Origin: Acidimicrobiaceae bacterium
GTDB lineage: Bacteria; Actinomycetota; Acidimicrobiia; Acidimicrobiales; RAAP-2
Reading direction: 5' to 3'
Length of the DNA stretch: 11,259 nucleotides
Assembly: GCA_003152555.1 (NCBI GenBank)
Contig: PMAL01000110.1
Span: 1-11,259 of the forward strand
The notes under the pieces were generated by a model, which worked only from the letters and a program-made list of their open reading frames with translations, was not told the DNA's origin and made no database searches. Shown here piece by piece: positions 1 through 6,432 of this stretch. Made by a program: the position numbers and the translations under genes. How positions within the stretch are numbered: the first letter of the stretch is position 1; every line of letters begins with the position of its first letter.

Positions 1-587
1 GGCGCGATGATGCCGCGATTGTTGAACGTGAGCAGCACCGCAATGACCGCCATGGCGCCAAACAGAATCGGATAGTTGTGCGGATGCAGCACGATGACGA
101 GAAACGGTCCGATGACGGCACCGACGGCGTAGCCCGCGTTGGCGAGACTGAGCCGGTGTGGTCGCCGCTTGATCGCGGTCCTCGCGAGCAATGTATTGAC
201 CGTGAAGTCCAACGCCCCGAAACCAAAGCCGACAAAGAAGACTGACACCAGCAGCAGCGTCCACGAGTCCGCGGTGGCGACGCCGGCCACCCCTACACCC
301 AGCGCGAATAGTGAGGCGATGATGGCGACCTTGCCCGCGACACGTTTCACGCCGAGCCAGCCCATGGGCACGCCAAAGAGCGCGCCCACGAAGTGCACGC
401 TGATCACGACGCCCGCCGCCGGCAACGAGATCTGGAACTTGTGGCTGAAGCGAATGAGCAGTGGGCCGTAGAGAGAGGCAATGGCACCGATGAGGATGAA
501 CATCGCCGTCATATTGGCGAAGGCCAACGGTTGAATGACTACCTCGTTCTGGGGCGTGACAATCGGTGTCGGGTTGCTCGCGTCCAT
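1..587 (-). CDS. MFS transporter, N-terminal half (truncated by window edge)
   Basis: I translated this frame by hand from an ATG at 587. It stays open to the window edge, giving 195 codons of the N-terminal half. It reads as a major facilitator: a short polar N-terminus (MDASNPTPIV) and about six hydrophobic helices near residues 20-43, 55-77, 85-104, 109-130, 148-169 and 172-188. The loop after helix 2 (GVPMGWLGVKRVAGK) resembles the MFS loop 2-3 signature, and helix 5 has an N-x-G-(x)n-G-P pattern (LSLANAGYAVGAVIGP). It does not look like the sugar-porter family of IolT and is closer in style to FucP/MFS_1-type carriers. It follows iolD on the same strand after 71 bp, so it may be the last gene of the iol operon. 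No Shine-Dalgarno sequence is visible before the ATG. The family is clear; the substrate is unknown, and a cyclitol or pathway product is inferred from context only. Confidence 0.85.
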   Translation of the reverse strand, partial: MDASNPTPIVTPQNEVVIQPLAFANMTAMFILIGAIASLYGPLLIRFSHKFQISLPAAGVVISVHFVGALFGVPMGWLGVKRVAGKVAIIASLFALGVGVAGVATADSWTLLLVSVFFVGFGFGALDFTVNTLLARTAIKRRPHRLSLANAGYAVGAVIGPFLVIVLHPHNYPILFGAMAVIAVLLTFNNRGIIA

Positions 588-658
588 TTATCTAACTTAC
601 GTTGTGAGCAATACCGTGTGACGCGCCGTCAAGGAGTACCGAACATTTCATGCGCAAC
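588..658. other. iolD-MFS intergenic gap
   Basis: These 71 bp separate the iolD stop from the MFS start. A short inverted repeat at 620-632 (TGACG/CGTCA around a 3-nt loop) is present, but no run of T follows it on the minus strand, so it is not a convincing intrinsic terminator. I see no good promoter or ribosome binding site for the MFS gene. Read-through from iolD is the simplest view. Confidence 0.5.
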
Positions 659-2554
659 TCACGAACGCGAATCTGTTCCACCGTCCGGGAGGGTCGTGGG
701 TCGAAGATAGCCGCGCTGGACTTTTTGGTCGGCTTGATAGGTAACGAGCGCCGCTTGCGTGGTGGCACGATTCGACACCTCGGCCACAGGCACGTCCCAC
801 CAGGACTGCGAATCGGGCGCGCCGACACTGGGATCCGTTTCGATGTGCACGACAGTGGTGTTGGTGTTCTCGCGCGCCTGGGCGAGCGCACTGCGAAACT
901 CGTCGATGGTGGTGGCTCGCAGCACCGTTGCCCCGAGGCTCTCGGCGTTTTTGGCGAGGTCCAGTGGCAGCTTGTCACCGTTCAGCTGACCCGACGCATT
1001 TCGGTAGCGGTACTTCGTGCCGAAGCGTTCGACACCCACGGACTCGGACAGTCCGCCGATTGATTGGAAGCCGTGGTTGACGACGAGCACCACGATGATC
1101 TTGATGGCTTCTTGCAGCGCCGTGGCCAGTTCTGAGTTGAGCATCAAGTACGAACCGTCGCCCACAACGACGTAGACCTCCCGATCGGGTGCGGCCATCT
1201 TGACGCCGAGGCCCGCCGCGATTTCGTAGCCCATGCACGAGAAGGCGTACTCAACGTGGTAGCCCTTGGGGTCGCGCGTGCGCCACAGCTTATGTAGGTC
1301 ACCGGGCGAACTGCCCGCCGCCGCGACGACTACGTCACGGTCCTCGCTCGACTCCTCAATGGCGCCAATCACTTCACTCTGCGCCGGCAGTGGTCGGTGA
1401 CCCAGTTGGTACGACGCTTCGACCAATTCATTCCAGTGTTGGGCGCCGTCCTGGTAGGTGTGTTCATAGCCGGTCGACACGCGCCATCCCGCAAGTTCGA
1501 CGTCGAGGGCGTCAACCGCCTCGCGGGCGTCGGCCACGATCGCCGCCCCCGAGAGTTTCGTCGTGTCAAAGGGAGTGATGTTGATGTTGACGACCTTGAC
1601 GTCGGGGTTGTGGAACACGGAGTACGACGCCGTCGTGAAGTCGCTCCAGCGTGTACCGATGCCGATCACGAGGTCCGCCGTCTCCGCGACCTCATTGGCG
1701 GCGGCGGTTCCGGTCGCACCCAGGGCGCCGAGGCTCGCCGGGTGGTCAAAGCGCAGTGATCCTTTTCCGGCCTGGGTCTCGGCGACGGGGATGCCCGTTG
1801 CTTCGGCGAGCGTTGTCAGCGCCTCAGTTGCCTCGCTGTAGATGACGCCGCCACCGGCGACGATCATTGGACGCTTCGACTCGCGCACCAGCTGGGCGAG
1901 CCCCACGACGTGGCGCCGCTCGGGCGTCGGGCGTCTGATTGACCACACGCGGGCCAGAAAGAGTTCGTCATCGAAGTCAAACGCTTCGGTCTGGACGTCT
2001 TCGGGCAGCGCCAACGTGACCGCGCCGGTTTCGGCGGGGTCGGTGAGCACGAGCATCGCGTGCAGTAGCGCCTGGGGCAGTTGTTCGGGTCGCCAGATCC
2101 GGTCGAAGTACCGTGACACCGGTCGCAGGCAGTCATTGACCGACACGTCAAGCGAACGCTGATCCTCTAATTCCTGGAGCACCGGATTGGCCCGGCGCGT
2201 CGCGAACACGTCGCCGGGCAGGAGCAGCACGGGGATGCGGTTGGTCGTCGCGACGCCGGCGCCCGTCACCATGTTGGTCGCGCCCGGTCCAATCGACGAC
2301 GTGCAGGCAAAGGCCCGTAGTCGATTGGACATACGTGAGAAACCGACCGCGGTGTGCACCATTGCCTGTTCATTGCGAGCGAGGTAATAGGGGAAGTCGT
2401 CGCCACTCTCGAGCAACGCCTGTCCGAGACCCGCGACGTTGCCGTGTCCGAAAATCCCGAAGCAGCCGGCGAAGAACTTCTGTTCGTGTCCGTCGCGCTC
2501 AACGGACTGAACTGAGAGAAAACGAACGAGCGCTTGGGCGACGGTCAGGTTCAT
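659..2554 (-). CDS. iolD: IolD, 3D-(3,5/4)-trihydroxycyclohexane-1,2-dione acylhydrolase (TPP-dependent)
   Basis: IolD hydrolyses the cyclic trione made from 2-keto-myo-inositol, opening the ring to 5-deoxy-D-glucuronate in the cytoplasm. The 631-residue protein has the ThDP-enzyme layout: N-terminal pyrimidine-binding domain with the catalytic glutamate in YLARNEQAMVHTAVG (about E62), a central domain, and a C-terminal diphosphate-binding domain with the motif GDGSYLMLNSE (GDG about 465-467) ending in VVN some 25 residues on. The N-terminus MNLTVAQALVRFLSVQ matches the family. The frame is open further upstream, but ATG 2554 is preferred: the extension is low-complexity polar sequence, and this ATG overlaps the iolB stop in an ATGA. 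Length is normal for IolD (about 630-650). It is the fourth gene of the iolC-aldolase-iolB-iolD chain. Other ThDP enzymes such as acetolactate synthase are unlikely given the neighbours. Confidence 0.95.
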   Translation of the reverse strand: MNLTVAQALVRFLSVQSVERDGHEQKFFAGCFGIFGHGNVAGLGQALLESGDDFPYYLARNEQAMVHTAVGFSRMSNRLRAFACTSSIGPGATNMVTGAGVATTNRIPVLLLPGDVFATRRANPVLQELEDQRSLDVSVNDCLRPVSRYFDRIWRPEQLPQALLHAMLVLTDPAETGAVTLALPEDVQTEAFDFDDELFLARVWSIRRPTPERRHVVGLAQLVRESKRPMIVAGGGVIYSEATEALTTLAEATGIPVAETQAGKGSLRFDHPASLGALGATGTAAANEVAETADLVIGIGTRWSDFTTASYSVFHNPDVKVVNINITPFDTTKLSGAAIVADAREAVDALDVELAGWRVSTGYEHTYQDGAQHWNELVEASYQLGHRPLPAQSEVIGAIEESSEDRDVVVAAAGSSPGDLHKLWRTRDPKGYHVEYAFSCMGYEIAAGLGVKMAAPDREVYVVVGDGSYLMLNSELATALQEAIKIIVVLVVNHGFQSIGGLSESVGVERFGTKYRYRNASGQLNGDKLPLDLAKNAESLGATVLRATTIDEFRSALAQARENTNTTVVHIETDPSVGAPDSQSWWDVPVAEVSNRATTQAALVTYQADQKVQRGYLRPTTLPDGGTDSRS

Positions 2555-3441
2555 GGACGCGCTCGATGAGTTGTCATGGGAAGCCTCGGATCCACCATTT
2601 GGCCCTTCCACGAGTCACGAATCCAACTGTGTTCGGGGTCATCACAGAATGCCATAGACCGTGTCTCGGCGGGACCGGCGAGCACGTTAAGGAAGTACAG
2701 GTCGTAGCCGGGGGCCGCCATGGTCGGACCGTGATAACCGTAGGGGATCAGCACCGTGTCGCCGGTGCCGACCTCCGCCAGCACGTCGATCTGTCGATCG
2801 GCCTCGGTGCCGTAGACGCGCTGGTACCCACCGGGCCCCGGTTGACCCTGCGTCGCGCCGCCGTTCACTTCGAAGTAGTAGATCTCTTCGAGCACGGCTT
2901 CACCGGGTCGATCTTCATCATGCTTGTGCGGCGGGTAGGAGGACCAATTCCCTCCTGGCGTGAGGACCTCAACTGCGACGAGGCGGTCCGTCTCGAACCC
3001 TTCGGGTGACGCGAAGTTATTGGCCTGTCGAGAGGCGCTGCCGGCGCCGCGAAGTTCTACTGGCACGTCCTCGGCCCGACCGTAGCGGGCGGGCAGTTCC
3101 TTTCGCGCTACTGCGCCCGTCAGGGCAAAACGACCGCCGTCGTCGCTCGCGATGGTGACCGTCGCATCTCGAGGTACGTAGGCGAAATCCGTCACTCGAT
3201 CAAAGACGCTGGTGCGACCTTCGAGCGCGAAATTCTGGTCGCCACACGTGACCTCGCAACTGCCCGCGAGCGGCAGCACGATCCACTCAGAGTCCAACGT
3301 CGAAAACGTCAGCGTCTGCTTTGGACGTAGCGTCGCGACGCGAAGTGATGAATAGTTCCACTCGGCGCTTTCGGGACTGATGGAGACGACGTAACCGTCC
3401 TCATCCGCCGGACGCGCCTTGTGGAACCACGGAGAGCTCAT
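2551..3441 (-). CDS. iolB: IolB, 5-deoxy-glucuronate isomerase
   Basis: IolB isomerises 5-deoxy-D-glucuronate to 2-deoxy-5-keto-D-gluconate, the step between IolD and IolC. The 296-residue protein is a two-part cupin. The metal site in the C-terminal cupin is visible: PHKHDED (H172, H174), LEEIYYFEVN (E185/E186) and PYGYHGPT (H237). The end of the protein (LNVLAGPAETRSMAFCDDPEHSW) is also characteristic of IolB. A longer open frame exists, but its extra 38 residues are arginine-rich and lie inside the upstream aldolase gene. ATG 3441 (MSSPWFHKARP) overlaps that gene's TGA in an ATGA and gives the usual family length. The stop overlaps the iolD start the same way, so translation is probably coupled on both sides. 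Confidence 0.95.
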   Translation of the reverse strand: MSSPWFHKARPADEDGYVVSISPESAEWNYSSLRVATLRPKQTLTFSTLDSEWIVLPLAGSCEVTCGDQNFALEGRTSVFDRVTDFAYVPRDATVTIASDDGGRFALTGAVARKELPARYGRAEDVPVELRGAGSASRQANNFASPEGFETDRLVAVEVLTPGGNWSSYPPHKHDEDRPGEAVLEEIYYFEVNGGATQGQPGPGGYQRVYGTEADRQIDVLAEVGTGDTVLIPYGYHGPTMAAPGYDLYFLNVLAGPAETRSMAFCDDPEHSWIRDSWKGQMVDPRLPMTTHRARP

Positions 3442-4310
3442 AGCAAACTGAGCGCGGTCTTCACGGCGCCCGCGACGTCGTCGTCCGGTGGGTACAACAG
3501 GTTGCGTCCCACCACGAGACCACGAACGCCCGGCAGCTTGAGCGCCCGTTCCCATCGGGCAAACATTTCGTCGGGCTGCTCGCTGCGCTCGCCACCCAAC
3601 AACACGATGGGCAGCGTCGACGCCTCAACAACCCGCTCCATTTCATCAAGGACGGGGATCTTGAGCCAGCTGAACGCCGACGTCGCGCCGAGCGCGCTCG
3701 CGATCGCCATCGAGCGAATGATCGCTTCGGTAGTGAGCACATTCTTGGGCTTTCCGCTGACAAGTTCGTTCATGAACGGCTCGAGCATGGCCACTTTGCC
3801 CGAGGCTGCCAGCTGAGTGACGGCGTCGGCGCAGGCGGCGAGCGTCGTGACCGTGCCGGGGTCCTCATAGTTGATGCGCAGCAGCATCTTGCCGCCGTCG
3901 AGCTTCGACTCCACGATCGATTCCGGCGTGTAGCCGGTGAAGCGGTCATCCAGTTCGAAGACGGCGCCGGGCAGACCGCCCCGGTTCATTGAGCCGAAGA
4001 CGAACTTGTCCTCCAACGCTCGAAGTATCAGCAGGTCCTCAATTACGTCCGGTGTTCCCAACACTCCGTCTACGCCCGCGACACCGAGCGCCGTCGTGAG
4101 TCGGTCGAGCAGGTCGTAGCGACTCCACATGGCGTCTTCGTGGTTCCCGGCGTTCATTACTCCTCGCGCGGCGTGGTCGGCCGCGATGATGAGCAGTCGA
4201 CTCGAGCCGTCTAATGAGGCACGAAGTTGTCGGCCTTTCGCCAGGGTCGCGATCGAGGCGGGATTCGAGAATCGCGTCTCCATGAGTAATTGCTGATCTT
4301 CGCTACGCAC
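3438..4310 (-). CDS. IolJ/LacD-like (beta/alpha)8 aldolase of the iol operon (Cgl0158-type)
   Basis: About 290 residues with the look of a class I (beta/alpha)8 aldolase. Motifs in order: LLIIAADHAARG near the start, GVDGVLGTPDVIEDL, KMLLRINYEDPG, a strand AFSWLKIPV whose lysine (about K217) is a candidate Schiff-base residue, and a C-terminal phosphate-loop-like GVRGLVVGRNLLYPPDDD. Proteins of this type accompany iolC in actinobacterial inositol operons (Cgl0158 of Corynebacterium glutamicum). By position it would cleave 5-dehydro-2-deoxygluconate-6-phosphate, the IolC product, to dihydroxyacetone phosphate and malonate semialdehyde; that activity is inferred. The start is uncertain. GTG 4310 has AGGGAG six bases upstream and overlaps the iolC stop by 8 bp; TTG 4325 and ATG 4283 are alternatives with poorer support. 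Its stop overlaps the iolB start. Confidence 0.82.
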   Translation of the reverse strand: MRSEDQQLLMETRFSNPASIATLAKGRQLRASLDGSSRLLIIAADHAARGVMNAGNHEDAMWSRYDLLDRLTTALGVAGVDGVLGTPDVIEDLLILRALEDKFVFGSMNRGGLPGAVFELDDRFTGYTPESIVESKLDGGKMLLRINYEDPGTVTTLAACADAVTQLAASGKVAMLEPFMNELVSGKPKNVLTTEAIIRSMAIASALGATSAFSWLKIPVLDEMERVVEASTLPIVLLGGERSEQPDEMFARWERALKLPGVRGLVVGRNLLYPPDDDVAGAVKTALSLL

Positions 4311-5253
4311 GATCCACTCCCTCAACTAGTTCTTCAATCTCACTTAACGTCGGCATCGCGTCCGAACAGGCCAACTGCGACGCCACAATCGCTCCCGCGG
4401 CATTGGCAAAATGGATGATCTCGTCCAAGGACCACGCCGCCAAGAGGCCGTGGCAAAATGCTCCGCCGAAGGCGTCGCCCGCGCCGAGACCGTTCACGAC
4501 CTCAACCGACACCGTCGGCGCTTCGACCGTTTCATCACGGGTCTTGGCGAGCACGCCGTCGGGTCCGAGCTTGACGATGGCCAGGTCAACGCCGAGTTGT
4601 AACAGTCGATCAGCGGCAACGCGCGGATCGCGTGAGTCAACCGCCATCTCCACTTCGTCGAGGTTGCCAATGGCGACTGACGCGAGCGTCAATGCCTGGC
4701 GCGCGGCGTCGCGGGCAGAATCTTTTGCATCCCAGAACGTTGGTCGATAGTCAAGGTCGAGCACGGTTGGGTGTCGGTGCGAACGCGCCCGTAGCGCCGC
4801 CATCGTCGCGGAGCGACTGGGCTCGACCGACAGGCCACTGACGGTCGCCCAGAAGAGCGTGGCCGCTTCGATGGCCTCGAGGTCAAGATCCTTCTCGTAG
4901 ATCTCCAGATCGGGTGCCTTGGGCGCACGATAGAAATAAATGGGGAAGTGGTCGGGTGGGAACAGTTCGCAGAACGTCACCGGCGTCTGAAACCCCGGAC
5001 ACTCGGTGACAAATCGATCGTCAACGCCGTACTTTTTCAGGGCGCCATGGATGAACTCGCCGAATGGGTCGGGGCCGGTGCGACTGATTACCGCACTTCG
5101 TCGGCCCAGTCGAGCGGCGGCCACCGCGACGTTGGTGGGGCTACCGCCGAGGAACTTCTCGAAGAGTTTGATGTCGCTCAGCCGGCCCGCCTGCGTGGGA
5201 TAGAAATCGACGCCGATACGACCCATCGTGAGCACGTCGAAGGATTCGGTCAT
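4303..5253 (-). CDS. iolC: IolC, 5-dehydro-2-deoxygluconokinase (PfkB family)
   Basis: IolC phosphorylates 2-deoxy-5-keto-D-gluconate on the 6-hydroxyl, using ATP. The 316-residue protein is a PfkB/ribokinase-family sugar kinase. It has the N-terminal substrate signature (GGSPTNVAVAAARLG, about 36-50), DLDYRPTFW (166-174), which is typical of IolC, and the second PfkB signature NGLGAGDAFGGAF (254-266) with the catalytic base at about D260. ATG 5253 starts MTESFDVLTMGRIGVDFYP, matching the family N-terminus. It is the first gene of the minus-strand operon and lies divergent from the GntR gene across 169 bp. No strong Shine-Dalgarno sequence precedes the ATG. Other PfkB kinases such as fructokinase are possible by fold, but the iolB/iolD neighbours settle the assignment. 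Confidence 0.93.
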   Translation of the reverse strand: MTESFDVLTMGRIGVDFYPTQAGRLSDIKLFEKFLGGSPTNVAVAAARLGRRSAVISRTGPDPFGEFIHGALKKYGVDDRFVTECPGFQTPVTFCELFPPDHFPIYFYRAPKAPDLEIYEKDLDLEAIEAATLFWATVSGLSVEPSRSATMAALRARSHRHPTVLDLDYRPTFWDAKDSARDAARQALTLASVAIGNLDEVEMAVDSRDPRVAADRLLQLGVDLAIVKLGPDGVLAKTRDETVEAPTVSVEVVNGLGAGDAFGGAFCHGLLAAWSLDEIIHFANAAGAIVASQLACSDAMPTLSEIEELVEGVDRA

Positions 5254-5330
5254 ATCGCGAGTGGATGTACGACGATTGGGCCTTCCCGACGCTGCTCACG
5301 TCGCGCGCGAGCGGCGCAAAGAAAGCGCAA

Positions 5331-5358
5331 AAAATACGTGGTCGGACGCATATGTCAG
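5331..5358 (-). promoter_or_regulatory. Predicted iolC operon promoter
   Basis: On the minus strand, CTGACA (5358-5353, five of six matches to the -35 consensus) is followed after 16 bp by TATTTT (5336-5331, four of six to the -10 consensus). Transcription would start near 5324 and leave about a 70-nt leader before iolC. The -35 box lies at one end of the 26-bp element at 5352-5377, as expected for repressor control. Confidence 0.5.
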
Positions 5359-5377
5359 AACAATAGCAGTAGCGACA
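5352..5377. promoter_or_regulatory. Candidate GntR operator 1 (iolC/gntR intergenic region)
   Basis: The element has outer arms TGTC (5353-5356) and GACA (5374-5377) separated by 17 bp, preceded by A at 5352, with ATAGCAGT inside at 5363-5370. A second element with the same arms and spacing and the same internal octamer lies before the importer operon at 6211-6236. It sits between the divergent iolC and GntR genes, where an autoregulating GntR protein would bind. Binding is inferred. Confidence 0.5.
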
Positions 5378-5383
5378 CTCAAT

Positions 5384-5416
5384 TGGTATAGGGTGTTGGC
5401 GTTTCACGCACGGGGG
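5384..5416 (+). promoter_or_regulatory. Possible gntR promoter (extended -10) and ribosome binding site
   Basis: TGGTATAGG ending at 5392 looks like an extended -10 box (TG-n-TATAGG), but no good -35 box lies 16-18 bp upstream. TGGTATAG also resembles half of the TGGTNTANACCA type of site used by several HutC-group GntR proteins, so it could be an operator instead. GGGGG at 5412-5416 is a good Shine-Dalgarno sequence six bases before the ATG at 5423 and supports that start. Confidence 0.35.
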
Positions 5417-5422
5417 ATACAC

Positions 5423-6211
5423 ATGGCCAGACAAGCAGTACCCACCTACAATCCACTCGAGAGCATCGTGTTGGACCGCAACAGTCCCGTGCCGCTGTAC
5501 TTCCAACTGGCCCAACATTTCGAGAACGAAATCCACTCTGGCAATCTCGACTCTGGCGACCGTCTGGAGAACGAAGTCAAGATCGCCGAAGACCTGGGAC
5601 TCTCGCGGCCCACGGTCAGAGCGGCGTTCCGATACCTCGTTGACAAGGGACTGGTGCTGCGACGCCGGGGCCAAGGCACCGTCGTCACCAAGGAGAAGGT
5701 GAATCGCTCGGTCAAACTCACGAGCCTCTTTGATGACCTGGCGGTTGCCGGGCGACGACCCACCACCAAGATCCTTCACAATGAGGTGGTAAAGGCATCT
5801 GACCTGGTGAGAGAGGCCTTAGGGCTCGCCGATGGACAGTTGGTGATCTTCCTGGAGCGACTTCGATTCGGCGACGACGAACCAATTGCGCTCATGCACA
5901 ACTTCATTCCGACGTCCCTCGTGACCTTGTCGAGTGAGATGCTCGAGGGTCACGGTCTCTACGAGTTACTGCGCGCGAGCGGCGTCTTTCCTGGTCGCGC
6001 GACGCAGCGAATCTCGGCGAAGAATGCCTCCACCGTTGAAGCGAGGCTGCTCAACGAGTCCAAGGGCACGGCGCTGCTGACCATGGAGCGCACGACTTAC
6101 GACGAACGCGGACGGGCGATTGAATTCGGCCAGCACGTCTATCGTGCGTCGCGCTACGCGCTGCTCAGCACTGTCGCGGCCGAGGGTTTTGACCAAGATC
6201 GAGCTATGTAA
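5423..6211 (+). CDS. GntR-family (HutC/UTRA) transcriptional regulator, probable iol regulator
   Basis: The 262-residue protein has an N-terminal winged helix-turn-helix at about residues 25-90, opening with PLYFQLAQHFENEIHSG and containing the recognition region LGLSRPTVRAAFRYLVDKGL followed by the wing RRRGQGTVV. A C-terminal UTRA ligand-binding domain follows, ending in the typical pattern ALLTMERTTYDERGRAIEFG. UTRA domains bind small sugars or their phosphates. The open frame extends upstream to 5228, but that would run antisense into the iolC start; ATG 5423 has GGGGG six bases upstream and starts at the normal family position. The gene lies between the iol operon and the importer operon and is divergent from iolC. 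A repressor relieved by an inositol-pathway intermediate is the natural role; C. glutamicum IolR is also GntR-type. The effector is not known. Confidence 0.9.
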   Translation: MARQAVPTYNPLESIVLDRNSPVPLYFQLAQHFENEIHSGNLDSGDRLENEVKIAEDLGLSRPTVRAAFRYLVDKGLVLRRRGQGTVVTKEKVNRSVKLTSLFDDLAVAGRRPTTKILHNEVVKASDLVREALGLADGQLVIFLERLRFGDDEPIALMHNFIPTSLVTLSSEMLEGHGLYELLRASGVFPGRATQRISAKNASTVEARLLNESKGTALLTMERTTYDERGRAIEFGQHVYRASRYALLSTVAAEGFDQDRAM

Positions 6212-6236
6212 TGTCTATTGATAGCAGTTATTGACA
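6211..6236. promoter_or_regulatory. Candidate GntR operator 2 (upstream of importer operon)
   Basis: This is the second copy of the TGTC-N17-GACA element: TGTC at 6212-6215, ATAGCAGT at 6221-6228 and GACA at 6233-6236. It starts at the last base of the GntR stop codon and covers the -35 box of the importer promoter. It also holds a direct repeat TATTGA (6216-6221 and 6229-6234) and a small palindrome CTAT-TG-ATAG (6215-6224). Regulation by the adjacent GntR protein is inferred. Confidence 0.5.
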
Positions 6237-6259
6237 TACCGTTTTAATTGGGTTACAGT
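6231..6259 (+). promoter_or_regulatory. Predicted sigma70-type promoter of the importer operon
   Basis: TTGACA (6231-6236, perfect -35) is followed by exactly 17 bp and then TACAGT (6254-6259, four of six to TATAAT). This is the best promoter match I see in the window. Transcription would begin near 6266, giving about a 160-nt leader before the ATPase gene. Confidence 0.75.
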
Positions 6260-6348
6260 CGCTCGAAACGGCAGGCGGGTGCCGTGGACTCGCGGCGGTG
6301 CAAGGACGATGCTGGAGCGACGTTGGTGCGCATAGGGGGGCGGTGAAA

Positions 6349-6432
6349 ATGCGAGTGGCGAATCGGACATCCATACGGTTGGCCACGCGTCCCGATTTCA
6401 CTGGGCCAACGGATCGGGGACGTTTCCCGTGA
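6349..6432 (+). CDS. Possible 27-residue leader peptide overlapping the ATPase start
   Basis: An ATG at 6349 has a strong Shine-Dalgarno run GGGGGG (6335-6340) eight bases upstream. It opens a 27-codon frame starting MRVANRTSIRLATRP and ending in RGRFP. Its TGA (6430-6432) overlaps the GTG start of the ATPase gene (6429) as GTGA, the same kind of junction as between the other genes here. An inverted repeat, GTTGGCC (6378-6384) with GGCCAAC (6404-6410), lies within it. I do not recognise the peptide; it is basic and has no obvious attenuator codon run. It may serve to couple translation to the ATPase gene. It could also be a chance frame. Confidence 0.4.
   Translation: MRVANRTSIRLATRPDFTGPTDRGRFP
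6378..6428 (+). promoter_or_regulatory. Inverted repeats in the importer mRNA leader
   Basis: GTTGGCC (6378-6384) pairs perfectly with GGCCAAC (6404-6410) across a 19-nt loop. Just downstream, GGGA (6417-6420) can pair with TCCC (6425-6428) across a 4-nt loop, which would cover the GGGGA ribosome binding site (6416-6420) of the ATPase gene. Together they could limit ATPase translation unless a ribosome reads through the leader frame. No T-run follows, so these are not terminators. Confidence 0.35.

Noticed and set aside
619..632. Hairpin after iolD as an intrinsic terminator
   Set aside because: The stem is only about 5 bp and no T-run follows on the minus strand.
139..710. Plus-strand open frames over the left edge
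   Set aside because: They are antisense to the MFS gene and the end of iolD and encode no recognisable domain; the minus frame gives clear membrane helices.
2555..2611. Upstream extension of iolD to an earlier start
   Set aside because: The extra 19 residues are polar low-complexity sequence inside iolB. The ATGA overlap at 2551-2554 and the family-like N-terminus favour ATG 2554.
3442..3555. Upstream extension of iolB by 38 residues
   Set aside because: The extension is arginine-rich, lies within the aldolase gene, and is unlike IolB N-termini; ATG 3441 overlaps the aldolase stop as ATGA.
5228..5422. Upstream extension of the GntR gene by 65 codons
   Set aside because: It would run antisense over the iolC start and through the predicted promoters; ATG 5423 has its own ribosome binding site and fits the family N-terminus.
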